Source: Candidatus Roizmanbacteria bacterium RIFCSPLOWO2_01_FULL_39_19
GTDB lineage: Bacteria > Patescibacteriota > Microgenomatia > UBA1406 > HO2-37-13b
Direction of reading: 5' to 3'
Assembly (NCBI GenBank): GCA_001789725.1
Contig: MGAM01000009.1
Location: 1 to 54,813 of the forward strand
DNA length: 54,813 bases
In this document: positions 10,040 to 18,812 of the stretch, one piece after another
Layout: each line of letters begins with the position of its first letter
Position numbering within the stretch: position 1 is the stretch's first letter
Position numbers and translations under genes: made by a program
The notes under the pieces: generated by a model
Seen by the model: only the letters and a program-made list of their open reading frames with translations
Told to the model about the DNA's origin: nothing
Databases searched by the model: none

Positions 10040-11167
10040 TTATGAGTTAATAACTCGCATAAACTCTCTAGTAAATCTTTCCAAACTAAAATCCTTACTT
10101 CGTTTTCTTCCTTTCCTGGCAAGGGTTCTTCGCAAATCACTATTTTCTATTAACTGTTTTAACCCTCTAGTTATCGATTGAGTTGACAATGGGTCAAAGA
10201 GAATTCCTACGTCTTTCACAATCTCTTTCATTGATGATACATTACTGGCACCAACTGGGCACCAGTTGCGCATCGCTTCAACCAACGGGTAGCCAAAACC
10301 TTCGTAAAGTGAGGGCATAATAAAGCAAAGAGCTCGGCTGTATAAAGCGTACAAGTCTTCATCGGGAACATAACCTAAGTATTTTATGTTTGGTTTAACA
10401 CCATCTGTAAGTTGCTGATCCCAACCAGTTGTTCCAACAATCACAAGGTCAATGTCGTCTTTTTCAAGTTTATCAAACGCCTCTATAAGTCGGGGTAGAT
10501 TTTTGCGAGGTTCCACTTTACCAACTGACAAAACAAACGGTTGATGCAGTTTGTATTTTTGTATCACGGCTCTTTGTTGTTTGACAGATGGCTCTTTGAT
10601 TTCGATTGCCGGATAAATGACATGAATTTTATCCTGGCTAATATTGAGAACTTCAATAAGATCGTCTTTGGTTGCTTGAGAATCAACAACAATACTGTCA
10701 ACCTCTTTTTTTACCCAATTTAGCCTTCTTTTCTGAGTTTTTACAATATTTGGTGATATGGTTAAATTTCTAAAAAAAAATTCAGTTTTAGGATGCAACT
10801 CGTTGGGGTACTTGTAAGCAATTAAATCATGGACAATAGTGATTTTCTTAGCTGATGTTGGCGGTTGTGTCCAATCGGAGGAAATTACGACATCGTGCTT
10901 ACCAATAAATAACTCAATTGGAACCTGATGAAGCTGATTCCATAAAAAGCTTAAAAATGTTGAGGGTAATTTTAATTGAACGAGTCTGTGTTTTTTCTCG
11001 ATTAGTGCCTTTATGCTTTCCGGCATAGTTCGTCGCAATGACGAACAAAAGAATGTATAATCATGCCCAGTTTCATAAGTACAAAAAGCATTAATCAAAT
11101 TTTTGGTATAACGTCCCACGCCAGTTCCTTCAAACACAATCTGTGAAATATCAACGGCAATTTTCAT
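10040..11167 (-). CDS. Glycosyltransferase family 4
   Basis: GTGVGRYTKNLI, GKVEPRKNLPRLIEAF, PSLYEGFGYPLVEAM. Confidence 0.93.
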   Translation of the reverse strand: MKIAVDISQIVFEGTGVGRYTKNLINAFCTYETGHDYTFFCSSLRRTMPESIKALIEKKHRLVQLKLPSTFLSFLWNQLHQVPIELFIGKHDVVISSDWTQPPTSAKKITIVHDLIAYKYPNELHPKTEFFFRNLTISPNIVKTQKRRLNWVKKEVDSIVVDSQATKDDLIEVLNISQDKIHVIYPAIEIKEPSVKQQRAVIQKYKLHQPFVLSVGKVEPRKNLPRLIEAFDKLEKDDIDLVIVGTTGWDQQLTDGVKPNIKYLGYVPDEDLYALYSRALCFIMPSLYEGFGYPLVEAMRNWCPVGASNVSSMKEIVKDVGILFDPLSTQSITRGLKQLIENSDLRRTLARKGRKRSKDFSLERFTREFMRVINS

Positions 11168-12366
11168 TTTGGCAACATCTGTAGATAAACTTTCTCGAGT
11201 TTTTTTGCGATTTTAGAATAGACGTATTTTTTCTCAACAAGTTTTCGGGCATTTGTCCGAATTGAATCAAAAAGTTTATTATCTTTTAAGATTGCTACTG
11301 CGTGATGCGCAAACTGATGGGGAGTCTTGGCAATCAGTACGTGTTTACTGTCAACTACGTCAAGTCCGGCAACGCCAGTTTTTGATGAAATAACCGGCAA
11401 CCCAGCCGCCATTGCCCCAAGTATCTTAAGACGTGTTCCTCCGGGCCCTTCAAGAGGAGCAATAAACACTGATGATTCCCTATATACGCGTTTAACTGCC
11501 TCAATGCTATCTTTTTCAAGGTCAACAATTTCAGTCTCGTATTTAACTAAATGTTTTAATTTTTCTTTCGCATATTGTCCGGCAATAATACATCTGGCAT
11601 TGGGAATATTAATACGGATTTCTGGGAAAACACGACGGGATAAAATTTCCGCTCCTTCAACGTTCTGAAGCCAAAGAAAATTGGCAACATACAAAAATAC
11701 CGGTTTTGCGTAGGTTTCTTTGGCAGAGTATAAATGAATTAAATCTTCCCCGGCAGCGTTAGGAATAATTTCAACATGGAGGTTGGGAATAAGTTTTCGC
11801 ATCTGTTGCTTATCTTCATGAGATACGGCCCCAACCCTTGTTGCCTTCTGCCAATATGTTTTTTCCCAGTATTTTAATTTGTAAATATCAAGTTTTAAAA
11901 GATGCTGCGCAAAAGGAATTTTTAAATTTTCAATGAAATGTTGGTAAACCATATACTCAATTGTCTGTTCGACCAAAAGTACCGGCACATTAGTTGTTGG
12001 AATATGGGGCATAACGTAAAACGTCTCGGCGTGGATAAGATCAATATCGTTTTTCTTTAAAATATCTCCGATTATTTCTTTGGCCTCTTGGGCATAATTT
12101 CTGACAACAACAAATGGTTGTCCGCCAAAGACACTTTTGACAATATTGGAAACCGTCCATGGATTTTTTGATCTTTTGCAGGCGTAAATCTCTTTGCAAT
12201 ATTTTCTCAGGTGAGAAATATATTTTTTTTCAGAGTCATTTTTAATAAGACCAACCAAATAAATCTCATGTCTCTGGCTAAGTTCTTTTATTAAGTTATA
12301 GGATCTGACTTGACCGCCTGACGAGGGAGGATAGGGTAAGTATGGCGTGAGCATTAATATCTTCAT
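11164..12366 (-). CDS. Glycosyltransferase family 4
   Basis: MLTPYLPYPPSSGGQVRSYNLIKELSQRHEIYLVGL; EGPGGTRLKILGAMAAGLPVISS. Confidence 0.9.
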   Translation of the reverse strand: MKILMLTPYLPYPPSSGGQVRSYNLIKELSQRHEIYLVGLIKNDSEKKYISHLRKYCKEIYACKRSKNPWTVSNIVKSVFGGQPFVVVRNYAQEAKEIIGDILKKNDIDLIHAETFYVMPHIPTTNVPVLLVEQTIEYMVYQHFIENLKIPFAQHLLKLDIYKLKYWEKTYWQKATRVGAVSHEDKQQMRKLIPNLHVEIIPNAAGEDLIHLYSAKETYAKPVFLYVANFLWLQNVEGAEILSRRVFPEIRINIPNARCIIAGQYAKEKLKHLVKYETEIVDLEKDSIEAVKRVYRESSVFIAPLEGPGGTRLKILGAMAAGLPVISSKTGVAGLDVVDSKHVLIAKTPHQFAHHAVAILKDNKLFDSIRTNARKLVEKKYVYSKIAKKLEKVYLQMLPK

Positions 12367-13835
12367 TGTTCAAGATCGAATATAAAAGCGTTTCTGGACG
12401 TAAATATTTGCTTGTACTGTTTACTTAAAGCTGCTGCATAATTTTCATTTGCAGTAACGAGAAACCTTACCCCATTACTTTTAAGTTCGGTATCTCCATT
12501 ATCGGTTGTTGGCACCCCGTCTCTATTGGATAAATAAAGAAGAATTGGATCGCCTTTTGTGTCGGTAGCAACAAAGTTTGACTCTAATGTAAGTGTTGAG
12601 ATTATTTTCGATACTTGAATCTTATCGTTGTCAACAGCGAAGTACGGTTTGACTTCCTGCCAACTTAAGAATAATGACAAAACTGATAATAAAAAGATCA
12701 TTACAAAACTAAAAAAACTGATAGAAAAGACTCGTCTGTTTGATAAAACTAATCCAATCCCACTGCCAAAGTAAAGCGCAAGTGCAGGAACTAGCAGTGA
12801 TTGCATAGAGATAGAGGCAAGTTGCTCATGAGGAAATAAGATAATTGACAGAACTGCTGATAATGCAAAGAAATGAAATAATCTAGATTTACTATCTCGT
12901 TTTAAAAAGCCAACAACAACAAATACTACTCCAGAGACGCTAAGCAGCGCATTAATCAGCCTCGTCTGAAATAGAACTGCAATAAATGGTTTTTGAAAAA
13001 AGATAATTCCTGTTTGATCTTTAATAAATTCTGGCAGGTTTGCCCAGATGGGAAGAGGCAGTAGCTGTGGCAAAGTTCCTGAAATAAGGTTAACTATCAC
13101 AACAGGAATAATTGCAAGAAATATATAAACGTAAGCAACATACGATCGGAAGACATAGAGATTGTATTTTTTATAAAAGAGGTAAAAAATTGGGAGAATA
13201 AAAATTAGCGTAACGGGTTGGCTTGCAAAGCCGATGGCCAACAGTACGAGAGATGAGGTGAAAAGTGACAGGCGGGCAACCCTGTTCCTTGAAATAGTCC
13301 ATATGTATAGCAAAACAATTCCGGCAACAACCAGGGCAATTGATGTGAAATGTGGGGTTGTTTGTCTTGAAAGTAGCACTATGAAAGGACAACAACCGGC
13401 AAAAAGAGCCGTTGAGACAGCTGCAAATTTGCCATGATGGCGCAGACTCAAAAAATACAAACATGAAATAACTACAAGGGAAGATAAGATACTCACAAAT
13501 CGGGCTAACTGGTCCAAAGGTATTGAAGGAAAAAAATTGTTCAAGAGAAACACTGTATTTTCATAAAGCAATAATCTTGAGGGATTATAAAGGGGGGCAA
13601 CTGTTTTAACTAGTTTCTGCTCAAGTTTTGTCTCGGTGTATCTGCCAATAAGTTGTCTAACACTTGTTTGTTGGTGGGCGACAATTAACGTCTCAGCTTG
13701 TTCTTTGGAATTCAGATCAGCAATTGGAAAAGAGAAGTGATGGAGTCTTAAGATAAACGCAATAATTAAAATGACCCCGAGTACAGCTAAATTCAACTTT
13801 CTGTTTGATAAACGGCTTAAAGGTTTTAACTTCAT
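12363..13835 (-). CDS. Polytopic membrane protein, GT39/ArnT-like glycosyltransferase
   Basis: Multiple TM helices, N-terminal RLHHFSFPIADLNSKEQ(E) acidic loop, inside glycan locus. Confidence 0.6.
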   Translation of the reverse strand: MKLKPLSRLSNRKLNLAVLGVILIIAFILRLHHFSFPIADLNSKEQAETLIVAHQQTSVRQLIGRYTETKLEQKLVKTVAPLYNPSRLLLYENTVFLLNNFFPSIPLDQLARFVSILSSLVVISCLYFLSLRHHGKFAAVSTALFAGCCPFIVLLSRQTTPHFTSIALVVAGIVLLYIWTISRNRVARLSLFTSSLVLLAIGFASQPVTLIFILPIFYLFYKKYNLYVFRSYVAYVYIFLAIIPVVIVNLISGTLPQLLPLPIWANLPEFIKDQTGIIFFQKPFIAVLFQTRLINALLSVSGVVFVVVGFLKRDSKSRLFHFFALSAVLSIILFPHEQLASISMQSLLVPALALYFGSGIGLVLSNRRVFSISFFSFVMIFLLSVLSLFLSWQEVKPYFAVDNDKIQVSKIISTLTLESNFVATDTKGDPILLYLSNRDGVPTTDNGDTELKSNGVRFLVTANENYAAALSKQYKQIFTSRNAFIFDLEQ

Positions 13836-13842
13836 TATGGGG

Positions 13843-15624
13843 TTAGGGCTTTTTAAGAAGGTATAAACCCGAATACAATCCTGCTATTGCCCAGAAACTA
13901 TAAGCGACTTTTGAGGCCTCAAATACGTCAATATATAAGCCATTAATTGAAAGTCCCAAAAGCCCGAAAATGAAACCAAAAAACAAAGGCTTAATTTGGG
14001 GATCGGCCGATTTTGCCATTTCAAAAACCTGCCTTGCAATAGTAAGCAGGATATAAATAAAAGCTATTGTCCCAATCAAACCAATCTCACCCAACCATCT
14101 CAAAAAGTCATTGTCTGTTGACTCGGTAATTGTTGAAACTCCCGTACCGAACAATGGGTTTTTTGCAAATGCAGCAAATGCTCTTGGCCACTCAACCCTA
14201 AGTCTTGTGTCGAATGAAATGTCGGGGGCAATTCCCTGAACTTGGCGATATTGAGCTGCTGCCGTTGCTGCTGTTGCCGGATTCTTAAGACCAGCAGCAA
14301 TAGTGGCTTTCCTCAAAAATTCTTTTCTTACCTCTGCTTCTTCTGAGGTTGTTTTTTTCTTATTGTCGACCTTAACGAGTACCCGGCTGCCTGCCGGCAG
14401 CTCATCGGTCCTCATTTTCTGCAAAACAAAAATGTCTCCTGTTTGTTCATTAACTAGAAATTGTCTGATCTGGAAAGTGCTGCCAATGCGCTCAGATAAA
14501 TTTTTGTTGTGATAGGAGAGAAGAAGCGTGATTACAATAACAACGACTAAATAGCGATATTTCTTGATGAGTAAGAAAAATAGCGACAATGATATAAGGT
14601 AAGCCACAAACGAGCTGCGTGATGCTGTTTGAACCAGCACGAATAATGTTGTTGCAATAACCAATAATAACCCCACACCTCCCTGTTTCTTATAGATTCC
14701 AATAAATAAAAACAATGCAACGATAAGTGTCCCCCCAATGATCCATTCTAACGTTTTTAAAGCTGATGCCAAAAAAATTATTGAAATAATGCCTCCCGCG
14801 ATTGTCAAAATCATGGTCTTTTTATTAATCTCAAAATCATCCCGAAGTTCTTTTAATGGGTCTAAAAATGAATGGCGAAGTCGTGCCAAAGAAACGACCG
14901 ATCCGATTAATTTCTCAAGAAATTGGGATGTTGTGTGGGTGATGTTGCTTGAAATTCCAATTGCCAACCCAAGCTTTGAGTGAAGTTTTTTGTGCAAAAC
15001 AAAATATGCTCCCCAGATTATTGGGATAATGAAGACCAGGTATGCTCCAAGGTCGTAATGACCGGCAAAAGTTGAGGCTATTCTGGCCTCAGGCGTTAAG
15101 AATAGAACATGACCCTTGGCAAATTCAGGGTTCATGGTTGAAACGGATGGGAACTCAGCAACTCTTTGCCCGATCCCATAAATGGTAATAAGGAATACCG
15201 ACGTAATTGCGGCAAATAAGTACCTGACAAAATCTGCAGGTTTTTTAATGAGAGACACCGCAACAAAGAAGATAAACATATACTCAACTCGCCTTAGAGC
15301 GTGCAAAAATCCGACCTGGCGATAAACAATGGTGTGGGTTATAAATGTCGCGATAAAATACGACACAAACACTGCTCCCCAGAAAAACAAAAACATTTTA
15401 AGAAGTCTTGTGTTTATGCTGACTTTGCCTCTTGCAAGTTGAACTATGAATACAACCGCAATCAATGCCATGAAAATATCATCAAAGCGGATCGCCACAT
15501 AGGTATATGTGATCATCATAAGGGGCAGTTTTGGATAGAGTGGGATTAGGAATATAAAGGTAGTGAACAGTCCCCCAAGTAAGTTTTCGTCAATTATTTT
15601 TAACAATTTCAAGAGCTTCTGCAT
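13843..15624 (-). CDS. O-antigen ligase/polymerase (Wzy_C-like) membrane protein
   Basis: Many TM helices; NPLFGTGVSTITESTDNDFLRWLGEIGLIGTIAFIYIL typical of O-antigen ligases. Confidence 0.85.
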   Translation of the reverse strand: MQKLLKLLKIIDENLLGGLFTTFIFLIPLYPKLPLMMITYTYVAIRFDDIFMALIAVVFIVQLARGKVSINTRLLKMFLFFWGAVFVSYFIATFITHTIVYRQVGFLHALRRVEYMFIFFVAVSLIKKPADFVRYLFAAITSVFLITIYGIGQRVAEFPSVSTMNPEFAKGHVLFLTPEARIASTFAGHYDLGAYLVFIIPIIWGAYFVLHKKLHSKLGLAIGISSNITHTTSQFLEKLIGSVVSLARLRHSFLDPLKELRDDFEINKKTMILTIAGGIISIIFLASALKTLEWIIGGTLIVALFLFIGIYKKQGGVGLLLVIATTLFVLVQTASRSSFVAYLISLSLFFLLIKKYRYLVVVIVITLLLSYHNKNLSERIGSTFQIRQFLVNEQTGDIFVLQKMRTDELPAGSRVLVKVDNKKKTTSEEAEVRKEFLRKATIAAGLKNPATAATAAAQYRQVQGIAPDISFDTRLRVEWPRAFAAFAKNPLFGTGVSTITESTDNDFLRWLGEIGLIGTIAFIYILLTIARQVFEMAKSADPQIKPLFFGFIFGLLGLSINGLYIDVFEASKVAYSFWAIAGLYSGLYLLKKP

Positions 15625-16492
15625 AAGTTGAAATCAAATAATGATTTTTTGAGATCTTCCCAATTATAAACGCAATGTATGCTTTTAAGTGTAGCAAAAA
15701 CTTCAAAACCTGATTATCAAAATGGTTATGATGTTTTTTGTAAAAATATAAAAGGCCTTTGTATACCTGTAAAATAGGCTGAGTCCTGCCCCTGCTTGAG
15801 GCTGATCCTAAGTGAATAAAGTGGGCATCAGAGTAAAATCCTGTGAGCATTCCCAATGTTCTAGCCCGGTATAAAAGGTCAACTTCATCCATGTACATAA
15901 AAATATTTTCATCAAAACCACCAATTTTGTCGTAATTTTCTCTTGTTGTCATTATGCAGGCGCCCGACACCCAGTCGACCTGTTTGGTTTTATTAGGAGA
16001 AAAACGAGTTATGTGGAGGTAATCGCCTCTTAAAAATAATGCGCCAACAATAACTAGTATTGAATAAAAGGGAGCAGCAGAGTCTTGGGGCGACATATCT
16101 TTGTTGAATAGTTTTCCTCCGACAAATGAAAATTTGCTTTGACGGATAAAGTAATTATAGATTTTTGGGATAGCGTCCTCAATTACTTCAATATCGGAGT
16201 TAAGAAACAAAATATTTCTTCCTTTTGCTTGTCTAACTGCCAGATTATTACCTTTGGCAAATCCCAGATTTTCTTTTGAAAAAATTGTTTGGAAAAATAT
16301 TTTCTTGTAACTTGCTACTTGCAATCTGTAACCATTCAACATTTCAACGCTTTCATCTGTTGAATTATTATCAACAACAATAATTTCAGTTTGAAAATCA
16401 GCATTTTTTAGACTCTCAAAAACAGTATCCAGACACTTTTTAGTTATATTTACGGTATTGTAAGAAATGATGATAATTGATAGATCAGTCAT
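15590..16492 (-). CDS. Glycosyltransferase family 2
   Basis: MTDLSIIIISYNTVNITKKCLDTV; ENLGFAKGNNLAVRQAKGRNILFLNSD. ATG at 16492 preferred over the ORF start at 16528 (see promoter). Confidence 0.9.
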   Translation of the reverse strand: MTDLSIIIISYNTVNITKKCLDTVFESLKNADFQTEIIVVDNNSTDESVEMLNGYRLQVASYKKIFFQTIFSKENLGFAKGNNLAVRQAKGRNILFLNSDIEVIEDAIPKIYNYFIRQSKFSFVGGKLFNKDMSPQDSAAPFYSILVIVGALFLRGDYLHITRFSPNKTKQVDWVSGACIMTTRENYDKIGGFDENIFMYMDEVDLLYRARTLGMLTGFYSDAHFIHLGSASSRGRTQPILQVYKGLLYFYKKHHNHFDNQVLKFLLHLKAYIAFIIGKISKNHYLISTYAEALEIVKNN

Positions 16493-16499
16493 AACCTTT

Positions 16500-16528
16500 A
16501 TTGTACCGTAAGTTTTGTTGAATACCAA
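16500..16528 (-). promoter_or_regulatory. Sigma70-type promoter for GT2 gene, predicted leaderless
   Basis: TTGGTA-17 nt-TACAAT read on the minus strand; -10 ends 7 nt before ATG 16492. Confidence 0.6.
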
Positions 16529-16546
16529 TAAAACCTATAGTATAAT
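16518..16546 (+). promoter_or_regulatory. Sigma70-type promoter for 16555 gene, predicted leaderless
   Basis: TTGAAT-17 nt-TATAAT; -10 ends 8 nt before ATG 16555. Confidence 0.65.
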
Positions 16547-16554
16547 TGTCGGCT

Positions 16555-17367
16555 ATGGTAGCAGAAATTGAACCACCCAAAAGCCCCGAAAAAAGGTATT
16601 CAAAATATATGCCATTTAAAGATGTGGAAGATTGCACTGACGGAAGAATCGTCTTTGGAATAAGACCACCCGTATACGTTGCTGAGCAACTTGGAGTTGA
16701 CGTTGCAAGACTGACTGCGCTTTGTAACTTTGCCAATATCAGATGTCTTGCCGTTTTGCCGATGCCTCATGAACGAGAACAGACTAGCAGTGCGGTAACA
16801 TCACTTGCACCTGACGGCTCAGCAACCGGGGTTGCGGTAACTAGAAAAAGTTCCCCTAAGTATGGCTTTAAAATAGTCAGGCCTGAGTGGGTAACTCCTC
16901 ACAATGATTTTTTGGTTGACGCTGTTTTATATATTGATACTCAGGAAATAGCGGATGATATTTCTTTGCAGAAAGAGTCTGTACGTGATGCTGAGGTTTG
17001 GCAAAGAAGATATGATGAAGGTATAAGAGATTGTTTAAGGCAGGCGGGAAATTTCCATATGTTAGAAAGTATCTATCCTGTCGGACACGATGTAAAAAGT
17101 CATGCTGTGAATCTGGGTCCACTACTGGGTCTTATTGCAATAGGGGCCAAACCAGAGATATTACAATTGTGCCTATTTTTTTATATGATTGCTATATCAG
17201 CTACTAATCTGCAGCGTCTTTTTAATTCAAAAGAGGTTGAGGATAATTTAGGAATTGAAACACGGGTACATCCTTCGTTATTTTTAGGACCACAGTGGGA
17301 TAGAGCCAAAATATTTGGCTTCAGGACAAAAAGAAAAGGCCTAATTGGACTTATAAAACAAAAATAA
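16555..17367 (+). CDS. Hypothetical protein (unrecognised family)
   Basis: Long ORF, strong upstream -10; no motif I recognise. Confidence 0.7.
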   Translation: MVAEIEPPKSPEKRYSKYMPFKDVEDCTDGRIVFGIRPPVYVAEQLGVDVARLTALCNFANIRCLAVLPMPHEREQTSSAVTSLAPDGSATGVAVTRKSSPKYGFKIVRPEWVTPHNDFLVDAVLYIDTQEIADDISLQKESVRDAEVWQRRYDEGIRDCLRQAGNFHMLESIYPVGHDVKSHAVNLGPLLGLIAIGAKPEILQLCLFFYMIAISATNLQRLFNSKEVEDNLGIETRVHPSLFLGPQWDRAKIFGFRTKRKGLIGLIKQK

Positions 17368-17400
17368 CTTATTTATATCAATATGATATAATTTGGATTA

Positions 17401-17919
17401 ATGGAAAGACCCAAGCTATATGTTCCTCAAGTTTCCCGAGGAGCAAATATTGCGGTTCGGGTAGCCGTTGCAGGCTCCTTACTTGCCGGTTGCAGCCGTG
17501 GAAGTGCTAAAACTGTAGATTATTCGCAACCTGTTATTTCTCGGCTTTCGAGCACAAGAATGCCATCTTTTAATAATGTTCTTCACCAGATACACTCAGA
17601 AGGTCCTAATTATGTAATGAAAAGAGTTCTGGGTGAGCCGACCCAAAGTTGTGCCAGAATTTGGTTCATTAGGGAAAATTTGTTATGGCCTGGTGAGGAC
17701 CCAGAAAACATTAGTGCACTTGCCGTTGCAAGTGTTAGAATTAGAATCGCAGACCAGCAAGTCGTGATCTTTCGACCCGAGTATGGAGTAACTTTATTGG
17801 ATGACTTTGGCGGTCGAGTAGTCTACAGGAGTACAATTGGGAAAAACGAACAGCTTCCTCAAGGTATTGACCCAACCGCGGTTATTTGTGCTTGGCACAT
17901 AGTACACAGAACCTGGTAA
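17401..17919 (+). CDS. Putative lipoprotein, hypothetical
   Basis: Lipobox-like AVAGSLLAGCSRG; TATAAT 8 nt upstream of ATG. Confidence 0.6.
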   Translation: MERPKLYVPQVSRGANIAVRVAVAGSLLAGCSRGSAKTVDYSQPVISRLSSTRMPSFNNVLHQIHSEGPNYVMKRVLGEPTQSCARIWFIRENLLWPGEDPENISALAVASVRIRIADQQVVIFRPEYGVTLLDDFGGRVVYRSTIGKNEQLPQGIDPTAVICAWHIVHRTW

Positions 17920-17986
17920 ATAAAGAAAACCACCTCGGGAGTGAAATGGATCTTTCCGTAGCTCTATGAATAAAAACCAATAATTT

Positions 17987-18013
17987 CAGGCTTGAACATG
18001 GTTCATAAGCCTG
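17987..18013. repeat. REP-like imperfect palindrome
   Basis: CAGGCTT-GAAC-ATG-GTTC-AT-AAGCCTG, immediately upstream of the transposase start. Confidence 0.65.
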
Positions 18014-18020
18014 CTAGGAT

Positions 18021-18707
18021 TTGATTGTGCCAGGCAGAAGAGAGGTATTTAAAAACGGCGGTTATTATCATGTCTTTAATAAGACTATTGATGACAGACA
18101 AATTTTTGTAAACGGTGTAAATACTCAATTGTTTCTTGACATAATTCGTTTTTATCGTGCCGAAATTAGAAACATTAGCTTCTCCCAATATTTACATTTA
18201 CCTGAAGAAATCCAGAATATATTGAATAAGAAAATTACCTCAAAGAAGTATCATCGAGTCAAAATTCTTTGTTATTCCTTAATGCCAAATCATTTTCATT
18301 TCTTATTAAAGCAAACAAAGGAAAACGGAATTCAATCATTCATGGCCAATATTGCCAATTCGTTTACTCGATTTCTTAATACCAAATCAAAAAGGACCGG
18401 TCCGTTTTTTCTTCCCCGCTTCAAGGCTGTTGTAATCCATAATCATGAACAACTTATTCACACGTCTCGGTATATTCATTTAAATCATTACTCCAGTGGC
18501 ATTTTAAGAACGATAGAAGATATTGATATGTCTTCACAGTGTTCATACTCCGACTATGTGAAAAAAAGAAAATCAACCATTGCAGATACAAACTTTATTT
18601 TGGGCTTATTTAACAATGATCGGAAACTATACAAAAAATTTACAGAAGACCATGCAGACTATCAGAGAACGATTGAATCAATAAAGCATGCTCAAAAATG
18701 GTCTTAA
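18021..18707 (+). CDS. REP-associated tyrosine transposase (Y1_Tnp/IS200-like, TTG or GTG start)
   Basis: GGYYHVFNKTIDDRQIF, HUH motif LMPNHFHFLLK, TGPFFLPRFKAV, SRYIHLNH (candidate catalytic Tyr). Confidence 0.9.
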   Translation: MIVPGRREVFKNGGYYHVFNKTIDDRQIFVNGVNTQLFLDIIRFYRAEIRNISFSQYLHLPEEIQNILNKKITSKKYHRVKILCYSLMPNHFHFLLKQTKENGIQSFMANIANSFTRFLNTKSKRTGPFFLPRFKAVVIHNHEQLIHTSRYIHLNHYSSGILRTIEDIDMSSQCSYSDYVKKRKSTIADTNFILGLFNNDRKLYKKFTEDHADYQRTIESIKHAQKWS

Positions 18708-18799
18708 TTTTATGTAAGCTTTTGCAACATGCTAATTCACTCCCGAGGTTAGTTCCAATACTTATGGATTGTATCACACTTTGAAACTATGATCTTTGC

Positions 18800-18805
18800 T
18801 ATAAT
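18800..18805 (+). promoter_or_regulatory. Extended -10 box (TGCTATAAT) for glyS, predicted leaderless
   Basis: TATAAT ends 7 nt before ATG 18813. Confidence 0.55.
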
Positions 18806-18812
18806 CTCTTAT

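Larger units (their letters stand above)
17932..18749. mobile_element. RAYT (REP-associated tyrosine transposase) element bounded by 14-bp inverted repeats
   Basis: ACCTCGGGAGTGAA at 17932-17945 and its exact reverse complement TTCACTCCCGAGGT at 18736-18749 bracket the Y1 transposase gene and an internal hairpin. Confidence 0.75.

Noticed and set aside
16485-16736. 83-aa minus-strand ORF
   Set aside because: Overlaps the divergent promoters and the start of the well-supported 16555 gene.
18003-18188. 61-aa antisense ORF within the RAYT gene
   Set aside because: Sense strand encodes the HUH transposase; antisense product has no support.
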